Shown here: positions 7,018 through 15,082 of the stretch, piece by piece
Numbering within the stretch: the first letter of the stretch is position 1
Layout of the letters: each line of letters starts with the position of its first letter
From: RGIG2041 sp045532715
GTDB taxonomy: Bacteria > Bacillota > Clostridia > UBA1381 > UMGS1253
NCBI GenBank assembly: GCA_045532715.1
Contig: JAZSGM010000129.1
Location: 1-20,060 of the forward strand
Length of the DNA: 20,060 nt
Reading direction: 5' to 3'
The notes under the pieces: model-generated
The model's database searches: none
Seen by the model: only the letters and a program-made list of their open reading frames with translations
Told to the model about the DNA's origin: nothing
Translations under genes and position numbers: made by a program

Positions 7018-8178
7018 TTATAAGGTGATGGTCTCTACGCCGGCAACGGCCTTTTCAATCAGCTCGTCAATCGGCAGCACGGACTCGGATTTTAAAATAA
7101 TATCTAACTTCGGCTTGGTTGTCGGATGCTTTGGTGTAAATACGGTACAGCAGTCCTCGTACGGAAGAATGGAGGTTTCAAAAGCACCGATTTTTCTGGA
7201 AATTTGTACAATTTCTTCTTTGTCCATACCAATCAGCGGACGGAACACAGGCATATTTACTGCATCGTCGGTTACGGCGAGTGCCTGGAGTGTCTGGCTG
7301 GCAACCTGACCGAGACTTTCACCTGTAATCAGAGCTGCGCTGCCGTTTTTTCGTGCTACGATTTCGGAAATCTTCATCATAAAGCGACGCATAATCAATG
7401 TCAGATGCTCCTCCGGACAGTTGTCGCGGATTGCGAGCTGAATTTCCGTAAAAGGAACAATATGCAAATTGATTTTTGCTGTGTAGCCTGCAAGAATTTT
7501 TGCCAGCTCCATGACCTTTTCTTTTGCGCGCTCGCTGGTGTAAGGATAGCTGAAAAAATTGATGGCGTCAATTTCAAGGCCGCGCTTTGCCATCATATAA
7601 CCGGCTACGGGGGAGTCAATACCGCCGGATAAGAGCAAGGAAGCCTTGCCACCCGTACCGGTCGGTAAACCGCCCTGGCCGGCTTGCTTGCCGCAATATA
7701 CGTATGCGGCATAGTCGCGGATTTCAACCATCACTACACATTCCGGATTGGTTACGTTCACGGTAAGGTCTTTCACCTTGTCGTGCAGATAACCACCGAC
7801 TGCGCGGCAGATTTCAGGCGATTTGTATGCAAATTTCTTGTCAGCGCGCTTGGCTTCCACTTTGAAGGTTTTTCCCTCCAGCGCTTCGCCGCAGTACTCT
7901 ACAGCCGCCTTCATGATTTTATTTAAGTCCTTTTCGACGACACATGCACGTGTAACGCTCAGTACACCAAAGACATTTAACAGCTTCTTTGCGACATCGT
8001 CCATATCTGTATCTTCCGCCGGCTCGATATAAATTGTCGCTTGCGCAGCATAAATTTTAAGTCCCTTGAAGGGAGCGAGGGTGCGACGTATGTTTTTTAC
8101 CAATACAGCCTCAAAAACAGGGCGATTTAAGCCCTTTAATATAATTTCACCATATTTCACCAAAAGTATTTCCTGCAT
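7018..8178 (-). CDS. thiI: tRNA 4-thiouridine synthase ThiI
   Basis: Makes 4-thiouridine at position 8 of tRNA, a near-UV sensor and structural modification, and in some organisms also supplies sulfur for thiamine thiazole. The 386 residues comprise an N-terminal ferredoxin-like region, a THUMP RNA-binding domain (about 60-165) and a PP-loop ATPase domain with SGGIDSP at 184-190. The C-terminal rhodanese domain of E. coli ThiI is absent, as is normal in Firmicutes. A cysteine pair in YEDCCTVF near the C-terminus is a candidate sulfur carrier. It starts 11 bases after the cysteine desulfurase gene, its likely direct sulfur donor. GAGG precedes the ATG. Confidence 0.96.
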   Translation of the reverse strand: MQEILLVKYGEIILKGLNRPVFEAVLVKNIRRTLAPFKGLKIYAAQATIYIEPAEDTDMDDVAKKLLNVFGVLSVTRACVVEKDLNKIMKAAVEYCGEALEGKTFKVEAKRADKKFAYKSPEICRAVGGYLHDKVKDLTVNVTNPECVVMVEIRDYAAYVYCGKQAGQGGLPTGTGGKASLLLSGGIDSPVAGYMMAKRGLEIDAINFFSYPYTSERAKEKVMELAKILAGYTAKINLHIVPFTEIQLAIRDNCPEEHLTLIMRRFMMKISEIVARKNGSAALITGESLGQVASQTLQALAVTDDAVNMPVFRPLIGMDKEEIVQISRKIGAFETSILPYEDCCTVFTPKHPTTKPKLDIILKSESVLPIDELIEKAVAGVETITL

Positions 8179-8189
8179 AATCTTCTACC

Positions 8190-9338
8190 TCATCTTACGT
8201 ATTTGCGGATTTCGGCAACTTCCTTTACCAAAACCCGGATTACTTCCTGGATTTCCATTGCCGTATTAAATTCCGAAAAGCTGAAGCGCAGTGCGCTGTC
8301 AATTTCCTTTGTGTTTTTGCCCATTGCTGTCAAAGTCGGGGAGGGCTTTGGCGCGTTGGATGCGCAGGCAGAGCCTGCAGATACATAAATGTTGTTGCTC
8401 TCGAGTGCGTGCAATAAAATTTCCGAACGCACACCGAGAAATGAAATATTGAGTATGTTTTCAAGGCATAAATCATCGCTGTTGATGACAACGTTATCGA
8501 TTTGCGTCAGCACACCGGCTTTGAGCATGTCGCGCAACGCTTTGATTTTTGCTTGTTTTTTCACGTCCTTGAATGCAAGTTGCGCTGCAGCGGCAAGTCC
8601 TGCAATTGCAGGTGTGTTTTCTGTGCCGGAACGCAGGTTGTTTTGCTGATGTCCGCCATAGACAATTGGTTTTATCAGCGTCTTGTCCCTGACGTACAGG
8701 GCACCGATACCTTTCGGTCCGTGAATTTTATGCCCGCTGATGCTCATCATATCAATGCCGAGCTTTTCCGGTTTAATCTGCATCTTGCCGAAGGCTTGAA
8801 CTGCATCGACAAAGAGCGCTGCGTTTGGTGACTTCTTTTTCATCAGCGGCTTTAGCTTTTCAATCGGCATAATTGCGCCAACCTCATTGTTTACAAACAT
8901 AATTGCGGCTAAAATCGTGTCTGTGCGCAGAGCGGCATCAAAATCCTCTGCACGGATGCGACCGTTTTCGTCTACGTCGAGATAGGTTACCTCAAAGCCT
9001 TCGCTTTCGAGTTGTTTTACCGCTTCACCGACGGCCGGATGTTCGACTTTAGTGGTGATGATGTGCGTGCCACGACGTTTGTTTGCGCGTGCATAGCCTA
9101 AAATTGCGATATTATTGCTTTCTGTGCCGCCGGAGGTGAAATAAATTTCCTTTTTCTGCACACTTAATATCTCAGCAAGCACGGAACGTGCATTTTTGAC
9201 TTCCTTTTCAGCGCGCATACCGAATGTATGCAGTGAGGAAGGATTGGCATAGCAAATTTCGGACATATCGAGATATGCTTGATTCACCTCTCTGTACGGC
9301 TTGGTGGTTGCTGAATTGTCTAAATAGATTTCTAACAT
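8190..9338 (-). CDS. nifS: Cysteine desulfurase, NifS/IscS family, partner of ThiI
   Basis: PLP-dependent enzyme that converts cysteine to alanine and passes the sulfur on as a persulfide. The 382-residue product shows SGGTESNN (69-76), VEHPAV with H100, the PLP lysine K204 in SGHKIHGPKG, RSGTENTP (236-243), and the persulfide cysteine C325 in AGSACAS. The start is one base after the rho stop, and its ribosome binding site overlaps the end of rho. Immediate proximity to thiI matches the Bacillus NifZ-ThiI pair, where a dedicated desulfurase feeds tRNA thiolation. No IscU/SufU scaffold gene is adjacent, which supports a tRNA-directed role, although general Fe-S duty cannot be excluded. The choice of symbol among nifS, nifZ and iscS is uncertain. 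Confidence 0.93.
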   Translation of the reverse strand: MLEIYLDNSATTKPYREVNQAYLDMSEICYANPSSLHTFGMRAEKEVKNARSVLAEILSVQKKEIYFTSGGTESNNIAILGYARANKRRGTHIITTKVEHPAVGEAVKQLESEGFEVTYLDVDENGRIRAEDFDAALRTDTILAAIMFVNNEVGAIMPIEKLKPLMKKKSPNAALFVDAVQAFGKMQIKPEKLGIDMMSISGHKIHGPKGIGALYVRDKTLIKPIVYGGHQQNNLRSGTENTPAIAGLAAAAQLAFKDVKKQAKIKALRDMLKAGVLTQIDNVVINSDDLCLENILNISFLGVRSEILLHALESNNIYVSAGSACASNAPKPSPTLTAMGKNTKEIDSALRFSFSEFNTAMEIQEVIRVLVKEVAEIRKYVR

Positions 9339-9339
9339 G

Positions 9340-10665
9340 TTATTTCCCCATTGTGCTGTTTATATTTTCAATAAAGTCTTTGTTGCTTCTGGTGCGTGTC
9401 AGTTTGCCTAAAATCTCTTCTGTTACATCTACGGTTCCCATACGACTCATTGCCTTACGGATGGTCCATACGGCGCAAAGCTCATCACCGGAAAGTAAAG
9501 CTTCCTCGCGGCGCGTGCCGGATTTTGCAATGTCAATTGCAGGGAAAACACGCTTTTCCTGCAGCTGACGGTCTAAACGAAGCTCCATGTTGCCTGTGCC
9601 CTTGAATTCTTCGAAAATGACATCGTCCATACGGCTACCGGTTTCGATAAGCGCTGTGGCAAGAATGGTCAGACTACCGCCTTCTTCGATGTTCCTGGCT
9701 GCGCCGAAAAACTTTTTTGGTTTATGCAGCGCACCCGGGTCAATACCGCCGGAGAGCGTACGCCCTGTCGGAGGGACAGTCAGATTATAAGCGCGCGTCA
9801 GACGCGTAATGGAGTCGAGCAGAATGATGACATCCTTCTTTTGCTCTACCAGACGTTGTGCGCGTTCATATACCAATTCTGCAATTTTTACGTGATGCTC
9901 CGGTGTTTCATCGAATGTAGAATAAATGACTTCGCTTTGAATGCTGCGCTTCATATCGGTGACCTCTTCGGGCCGTTCGTCAATGAGCAATACAATCAGT
10001 CGCGCGTCAGGACAGTTTTTTTCGATGCTTTGTGCAATGTTTTTCAGCAGCGTTGTTTTGCCGGCCTTTGGTGGCGCAACGATCAGTCCGCGCTGTCCGT
10101 AACCGATTGGTGCCACAAGATCAATCAAACGCATGGAATATGCATTTGTTGTTGTTTCAAGAGAAATGCGTTTGTCCGGATAAACCGGCGTAAGTGAGTC
10201 AAAGGATTTTCTGCGTATGGCTGCTTCAGGCTTGTCACCGTTGATTTTGTGAATGTATAGAAGTGGACAGTATTTATTATCTTCGCCCTCACGCAGGGGA
10301 CGGGCATCACCGCAGATTTCGTCGCCGGTTTTTAAATTAAAGCGGCGAATCTGTGAGTTGGCGACATAAACATCCTTGGTGCTGGATTCATAATTGTCAA
10401 ATCGTATAAAGCCGAAGCCGTCTTCGTGTACTTCTAAAAAGCCCTTGACCTCAAAAACATCATTCGGTCGCTGCTTTTCGCGCGGGGACTTTTCAGGGGA
10501 TGGAGTGGGACTTGATTCAGCAGCATTGCGTTTTATACATTCAGCAGCGATGCGTTCGACAAGCTCACTTTTTTTTAGATTGCTTACGCCGGTCAGCTCC
10601 AATTGCTTTGCATAGCTGCGAAGCTCGGAGAGCGGCTTGGTTTGTAAAATTTCGTAGTCAGTCAT
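9340..10665 (-). CDS. rho: Transcription termination factor Rho
   Basis: Hexameric RNA-dependent ATPase and helicase that releases RNA polymerase at Rho-dependent terminators. In 441 residues: a helical Rho N-terminal domain (about 5-48), a short Ser/Pro/Lys-rich linker (50-68), a cold-shock-like RNA-binding domain (about 70-145; EDGFGFIRF), and the RecA-type motor with Walker A APPKAGKT (197-204), LLIDERPEEV (226-235) and Walker B ILLDS (281-285). RTLSGGIDPGA marks the inner RNA-contacting loops. The linker has none of the very long insertions found in Actinobacteria. AAGGAAGG seven bases before the ATG is a strong ribosome binding site. Here rho sits between cvpA-like and nifS genes. Confidence 0.97.
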   Translation of the reverse strand: MTDYEILQTKPLSELRSYAKQLELTGVSNLKKSELVERIAAECIKRNAAESSPTPSPEKSPREKQRPNDVFEVKGFLEVHEDGFGFIRFDNYESSTKDVYVANSQIRRFNLKTGDEICGDARPLREGEDNKYCPLLYIHKINGDKPEAAIRRKSFDSLTPVYPDKRISLETTTNAYSMRLIDLVAPIGYGQRGLIVAPPKAGKTTLLKNIAQSIEKNCPDARLIVLLIDERPEEVTDMKRSIQSEVIYSTFDETPEHHVKIAELVYERAQRLVEQKKDVIILLDSITRLTRAYNLTVPPTGRTLSGGIDPGALHKPKKFFGAARNIEEGGSLTILATALIETGSRMDDVIFEEFKGTGNMELRLDRQLQEKRVFPAIDIAKSGTRREEALLSGDELCAVWTIRKAMSRMGTVDVTEEILGKLTRTRSNKDFIENINSTMGK

Positions 10666-10679
10666 AGCGATACCTTCCT

Positions 10680-11429
10680 TTACAAAATTGCGGAAAGAAG
10701 AATATTGTTTTCATACATAAACTTGAAAATTAAAGAGGTTTCCTTTGCGGAAATCAGCCAGGATGCATCAGAAACTGCAGAAAAAAGGCTGATGCCGCTT
10801 AAAACGAGCATCGAAACGATGATGCCGTTTACAAGCCCTGCTACGCCGCCAATGACCCGGTTAAGATCCTTCAAAAGCGGCAATTTGAATATCTGTTCTG
10901 CAATGAAACGAAAAACACGCATAAGCAAAAGCAACAGCAGGAAAAGCGCTCCTGTGCATAACGCCTTCATATAGGTGCTTGCGAGTGTGGTTGCAACCGC
11001 ATTTTTCGCAGGCATATCTTGGTTGCGTACAAAAAAGTCGCTCTGCAGAAACAGAGATTTTTTCATGCTTTCGGGAATGGAAAGTGTTTCTAAAATACTT
11101 TCCGGTGTATTTGGAATGTCAAGTGAAAAATTGCTTGGAATCTCAATTGATAGGTCGCTTTGTATTCCGCTTGTCATATCAGGCAATGCTGTGCTGATGA
11201 TTTTGCTGATGCTTTCATTCAATGCTTCTTCGATGGTTTCGTGCATTTTTTGTCCGAACGGCTGCTTTTCAATATATTGCGTTACAGGTGATGCAAACAT
11301 AAAAGTCAGAATAAGTGCCGCAGCAAAGGATAAAAGTGCAAAAGCGGTGCGAACGGCACCACGGTGAATGCCGCGTAAAATACAAAAGACTATGATTACA
11401 AGAATAATAATATCTAATATGTATGGCAT
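10680..11429 (-). CDS. CvpA family membrane protein
   Basis: Integral membrane protein of 249 residues resembling the CvpA (colicin V production) family. Hydrophobic segments at about 3-20, 25-46, 155-178 and 192-217 suggest four membrane helices. A stretch of roughly 100 residues between helices 2 and 3 is polar with amphipathic patches and probably lies outside the membrane. LNRVIGGVAGLVNGI (189-203) is the typical family signature. The molecular function is unknown; E. coli CvpA is linked to envelope integrity and colicin V export. The start ATG at 11429 has AAGGAG about 12 bases upstream, slightly far. It lies 14 bases before rho and follows the DUF5711-like gene. Confidence 0.8.
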   Translation of the reverse strand: MPYILDIIILVIIVFCILRGIHRGAVRTAFALLSFAAALILTFMFASPVTQYIEKQPFGQKMHETIEEALNESISKIISTALPDMTSGIQSDLSIEIPSNFSLDIPNTPESILETLSIPESMKKSLFLQSDFFVRNQDMPAKNAVATTLASTYMKALCTGALFLLLLLLMRVFRFIAEQIFKLPLLKDLNRVIGGVAGLVNGIIVSMLVLSGISLFSAVSDASWLISAKETSLIFKFMYENNILLSAIL

Positions 11430-11447
11430 AATCTGTTTATACTCCTT

Positions 11448-12656
11448 TTACTTTGCAGAAAGAATGTCCAGGACGATATTGTTTGCACCGAGCAGATACT
11501 GACCGTTGTTGAACAAACAGATATCGTTATAGGTTTTCGGCAGAGAAACAGTATATTGGTGCGCAGCGTTTGCGCGATAGACATTCAGGGTGCTACCGCT
11601 TGCGACGGCAATAATATTGCTTGTCATACTGATGGCTCCGGCGTTTTTAAGACCGTCTGTTTTGCCGGCAAGGCTACCGTCAGCTGACAGAATATGAAGT
11701 GATTGTGAGCCATCTTCCGATAGCGTAAGCAGCGCAAGCCTGTTTGCTTCAAAGTCAGTGCGTTGCAGTGTGTGCGGTGTGATGCTGTAGTTCCATAAAG
11801 CTTCACCGCTGGTAGCCGAATAGGCTTCTACACTACTGTCCGTTACAACAATGTAGCGGCCGGAAGCTAAAAATACATTTGTGGCGATTTGTCTGTCATA
11901 ATCATAGCTTTTGTATGGTGTAGATTCATGGAGTTTGAACAGATGCAGGGAAGAAGTATAGGTGCTTTCTGTCTGTCCATCGGATACTGTATGCGGTGCG
12001 GCGCTTAACGTCGTGACGGCAATCTGAGAGCTGCGTTCGTTAAAAATAGCATCTATAATGTAGGAACTGCCCGAATGCCAGACAAACATATCCTTGTTCT
12101 TTGTGTTGCGCACGGTCAGAAGGCCTTTGTAATACGGTTCGTCCTCTACGAGAAAGAAAGCACCGTTTCTTGAAACGCCGGCGTTTAAAATGCTATAGGT
12201 AGAGTTGGCTTGAATCAGAATTTTTCCGTCCTTGATTAAAAGATAATCTTTGGTATCTTTGCCGGCAATCAGAATATAGCCACCGTTTACTTTGATCATC
12301 GGGTTTAAAACGCCGATATCCAATTCCCATTCTGTTTCACCTTTTGTGTTATAGCAACGCACTTCATTGCGTGAAGCCATCACGATACTGCTTCTGTACG
12401 GCGCATAGACTACATCGCCTTCCTCCGTGTTGGCGGTGTCGGTTGTCAGTACGTGCGCTGTGATTGCTGTATCGGTTGTTTGCGTCTGCTCAGAAATGTA
12501 CTTGTAGCCAAGTATGGCTAAAGCGGTGAAAATGAGCAATACAAGCACACAGAGAGCAAATATAAGCCATCTGCTCGCTTTTTTCTTCGGTTGTTCTTTG
12601 AAACGAACCGCATCTACATCCTTGAGTCGGTTTCTTCTGTCCGGCGCATCCATCAT
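11448..12656 (-). CDS. Membrane-anchored beta-propeller protein, DUF5711-like
   Basis: A 402-residue protein with a charged cytosolic N-terminus (1-29), a single membrane helix (about 30-51, very hydrophobic) and a large predicted extracytoplasmic part. That part is rich in short beta strands with repeated patterns of the PQQ/WD-like propeller type (for example GETEWELDIG, SGEALWNYSI and the repeated VxxYxAxxG pattern). This matches my recollection of the Clostridia DUF5711 family, a low-precision call. No catalytic residues are visible. Its start (ATG at 12656, or the adjacent ATG at 12653) overlaps the truA stop. AAAGGAG lies five bases upstream. Its neighbour is a CvpA-like membrane protein, so a shared envelope role is possible but unproven. 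Confidence 0.65.
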   Translation of the reverse strand: MMDAPDRRNRLKDVDAVRFKEQPKKKASRWLIFALCVLVLLIFTALAILGYKYISEQTQTTDTAITAHVLTTDTANTEEGDVVYAPYRSSIVMASRNEVRCYNTKGETEWELDIGVLNPMIKVNGGYILIAGKDTKDYLLIKDGKILIQANSTYSILNAGVSRNGAFFLVEDEPYYKGLLTVRNTKNKDMFVWHSGSSYIIDAIFNERSSQIAVTTLSAAPHTVSDGQTESTYTSSLHLFKLHESTPYKSYDYDRQIATNVFLASGRYIVVTDSSVEAYSATSGEALWNYSITPHTLQRTDFEANRLALLTLSEDGSQSLHILSADGSLAGKTDGLKNAGAISMTSNIIAVASGSTLNVYRANAAHQYTVSLPKTYNDICLFNNGQYLLGANNIVLDILSAK

Positions 12657-13408
12657 TCGTTCTCCTTTGATTTATATTCTGTTCCTGCCATATATAAGCC
12701 ATGCGGCGGTGCAGTCATACCGGCACGCGTACGGTCACGGCTTTCGATAATCTGTGGGATATCTTCTGCGTTAATTTTTCCACTGCCGACACTGACAAGG
12801 GTACCGGCGATAATGCGGACCATATTGTACAAAAATCCGTTGCCGCATACATCTATGGTGATTACACCGTCCGCATCTTTGGTGACGGACAGTGCATAGA
12901 TGGTGCGCACAAAGCTTGTGACGGTTGCACCACTGGCGCAAAATGCCTCGAAATTATGCTCGCCGATAAAGTGCGATGCAGCTATTTGCATTTTGCCGAT
13001 ATCCAAGACATACGGACAGTGCCAGGTATACGGTGACAGGAATACATTCGGGATCTTTGCGGTTTGAATTTTGTAGATATAGCGCTTGCGCACAACATCA
13101 AATTGTGCATGAAACGCATCGACGACAGTATTTGCAGATATAACGCGTACGCAGGCCGGGAGCTTTGTATTCATTGCTGCCGGAAAGCTTTCATCGGGAA
13201 TACTTGCCTGCGTATGGAAATTACAAACATAGGCGAGCGCGTGCACGCCGGCATCTGTTCGACCGCAGCCAACGATATGGACGTTTTCGCCCGTGAGCGC
13301 TAAAACGGCATCTTCCATTAGCTGTTGAATGGTCATGGCATCGTTTTGCCGTTGCCAGCCGTGCAGACCTGTGCCGTCGTATTGAATTGTCAGACAAATA
13401 TTTCTCAT
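12653..13408 (-). CDS. truA: tRNA pseudouridine synthase A
   Basis: Isomerises uridine to pseudouridine at positions 38-40 of the tRNA anticodon arm. The 251-residue product carries the catalytic aspartate D52 in GCGRTDAGVHA (47-57), YDGTGLHGWQRQ near the N-terminus, RKRYIYKI (108-115) and the NMVRIIAGTL segment. Length is normal for the family (about 245-270). AGGAG lies six bases before the ATG, and the gene begins nine bases after ecfT. Its stop overlaps the next start as ATGA. Succession ecfA1-ecfA2-ecfT-truA is the standard Firmicutes order. Confidence 0.96.
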   Translation of the reverse strand: MRNICLTIQYDGTGLHGWQRQNDAMTIQQLMEDAVLALTGENVHIVGCGRTDAGVHALAYVCNFHTQASIPDESFPAAMNTKLPACVRVISANTVVDAFHAQFDVVRKRYIYKIQTAKIPNVFLSPYTWHCPYVLDIGKMQIAASHFIGEHNFEAFCASGATVTSFVRTIYALSVTKDADGVITIDVCGNGFLYNMVRIIAGTLVSVGSGKINAEDIPQIIESRDRTRAGMTAPPHGLYMAGTEYKSKENE

Positions 13409-13417
13409 GAGGAGCTC

Positions 13418-14233
13418 CTAAATCAGAGATGGCATAAGGCCGATATAAAGCGCAATTGCAAGAAACAGCACCGTGATGCCTGTTGCAAGCAGGTCATTTG
13501 CTGTGATGTGAATTTCTTTCATACGTGTTCTGTGGTTGCCACCGTTGTAGCAGCGGCATTCCATTGCCATTGCCAGCTCGTCTGCGCGGCGAAACGCACT
13601 GATGAAAAGCGGTACGAGTAATGGAATCAGTGCTTTGGCACGTTGCAGCAGATTGCCGGATTCGAAGTCGGCGCCGCGTGCGGTTTGTGCCTTCATTATC
13701 TTTTCGGTTTCCTCCAGAAGCGTCGGTATGAAGCGAAGCGCAATCGACATCATCATCGCCAGCTCATGTGCCGGGACACCGATTTTCCTGAGTGGCGATA
13801 AAAGCTTTTCTATGCCGTCCGTCAGGGAAAGCGGGGAGGTGGTGAGCGTCAGCACCGAAGTGCCCATAATTAAGAAAATCAAACGGATAATCATCATCAG
13901 CGCCGTTTTTATGCCCTCATAGGTAATGACGAGCGGCGTGTACGGAATGCGTACCCAGATTTTGCCCGGTGTCATAAACAGATTAATGACACCCGTAAAA
14001 GCAATAATGAACAAAATCGGCTTCAATCCCTTGAGTACATACCCCAGCGGAAGCCTGGATACAGAGATTACGGCAAGCGTAAAGAGTGCAAAGGCAAGAA
14101 ATCCGCTGAAATTCTTGACGCAGAATAAAAGGATGATATAGGTAAGCGTCAGAAGAATCTTTATGCGCGGATCCAATCGGTGCACAAAGGAGTTGCCGGG
14201 ATAATATTGTCCGAGTGTAATGTCTTTAAACAT
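13418..14233 (-). CDS. ecfT: ECF transporter transmembrane protein EcfT
   Basis: Integral membrane scaffold of an energy-coupling factor transporter. It links the two ATPases to interchangeable substrate-binding EcfS subunits that import vitamins or metals. The 271 residues contain several membrane helices (about 25-60, 70-88, 105-131, 245-267) and a cytosolic region with the two coupling motifs: AQTARGADF (182-190) and AMECRCY (223-229). The second replaces the commoner ARG with CRC, a variant to note rather than a defect. It starts three bases after ecfA2 behind AAGAAGGA. No EcfS gene lies in the window, as expected for a group II ECF system with dispersed S components. Confidence 0.93.
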   Translation of the reverse strand: MFKDITLGQYYPGNSFVHRLDPRIKILLTLTYIILLFCVKNFSGFLAFALFTLAVISVSRLPLGYVLKGLKPILFIIAFTGVINLFMTPGKIWVRIPYTPLVITYEGIKTALMMIIRLIFLIMGTSVLTLTTSPLSLTDGIEKLLSPLRKIGVPAHELAMMMSIALRFIPTLLEETEKIMKAQTARGADFESGNLLQRAKALIPLLVPLFISAFRRADELAMAMECRCYNGGNHRTRMKEIHITANDLLATGITVLFLAIALYIGLMPSLI

Positions 14234-14236
14234 AGC

Positions 14237-15082
14237 TTAGTCCTTCTTTAAAAGCTTGATCAGTGCCGTTGCGGCATCTGTTGTGGTATAGATTTCTTTC
14301 GGAATGTCTACGCCCTTGTCGCGCAGTTTTGCGACAATCTGACTGATTTGCGGCACATTTAAGCCGATGCTTTGCAAAAGAGCAGCTTCGGAAAAGATTT
14401 CAGCGACAGTGCCGGAGCGGATAATGGTCGCGTCATTCATAACCAGCACGCGTTTTGCAATTTTTGCAACATCCTCCATACTGTGAGAAACAAGCACAAT
14501 GGTCATTCCGCAGTCGTGTAATTTTTGAATCAAAGATAAAAGTTCATCTCTGCCGGCAGGGTCAAGCCCTGCGGTCGGTTCGTCCAGAATCAGCACCTTC
14601 GGTTCCATTGCAAGTACACCGGCGATAGCTACACGGCGTTTTTCGCCGCCGGACAGTTCAAAGGGGGATTTGTCTAAAAGGGATTCCTTCAGCCCGACGG
14701 ACAGAGCGGCACTACGGACGCGGTCTTCTACGTCTGCTGCATTCAGTTCCATGTTTTTCGGTCCAAAGGCAATATCCTTGCGTACGGTTTCCTCCATCAG
14801 CTGATGCTCCGGATACTGAAAGACCAGACCAACCTGCTGACGGATTTGCTTTAGATTTAGCTTGGGTGCCGACAAATCAACACCGTCGATATAGACCTTG
14901 CCTTCTGTTGGTTTTTCTAAGGCATTAAAATGCTGGATTAAGGTGGATTTTCCGCTGCCGGTATGGCCGATAATGGCTACAAGTTCACCTTCGCGGATTT
15001 CTAAATTTATATTTTTCAGCGCAGTTTTCTCAAACGGAGAACCGCTCTGATAGGTATGGCTTACATTTTCACATCGAATCAT
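14237..15082 (-). CDS. ecfA2: ECF transporter ATPase EcfA2
   Basis: Second ATP-binding subunit of the energy-coupling factor transporter. In 281 residues: Walker A GHTGSGKST (39-47), Q-loop Q89, signature LSGGE (143-147), Walker B VLILDEP (163-169) and switch H200. The C-terminal helical extension typical of CbiO/EcfA subunits follows residue 225. The start at 15082 is chosen because its ATG overlaps the ecfA1 stop (ATGA) and the protein then begins MIRCENVSHTY, aligning with EcfA1. A start at 15109 would add nine residues without a good match. GAGGAG lies about 14 bases upstream, so coupling to ecfA1 translation is likely. Confidence 0.94.
   Translation of the reverse strand: MIRCENVSHTYQSGSPFEKTALKNINLEIREGELVAIIGHTGSGKSTLIQHFNALEKPTEGKVYIDGVDLSAPKLNLKQIRQQVGLVFQYPEHQLMEETVRKDIAFGPKNMELNAADVEDRVRSAALSVGLKESLLDKSPFELSGGEKRRVAIAGVLAMEPKVLILDEPTAGLDPAGRDELLSLIQKLHDCGMTIVLVSHSMEDVAKIAKRVLVMNDATIIRSGTVAEIFSEAALLQSIGLNVPQISQIVAKLRDKGVDIPKEIYTTTDAATALIKLLKKD

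Noticed and set aside
7126..7632. A 168-codon open frame on the plus strand
   Set aside because: It is fully antisense to thiI, is rich in cysteine and histidine as shadow frames often are, and resembles no known family.
9724..10197. A 157-codon open frame on the plus strand
   Set aside because: It is antisense to the conserved ATPase core of rho, so it is a codon shadow.
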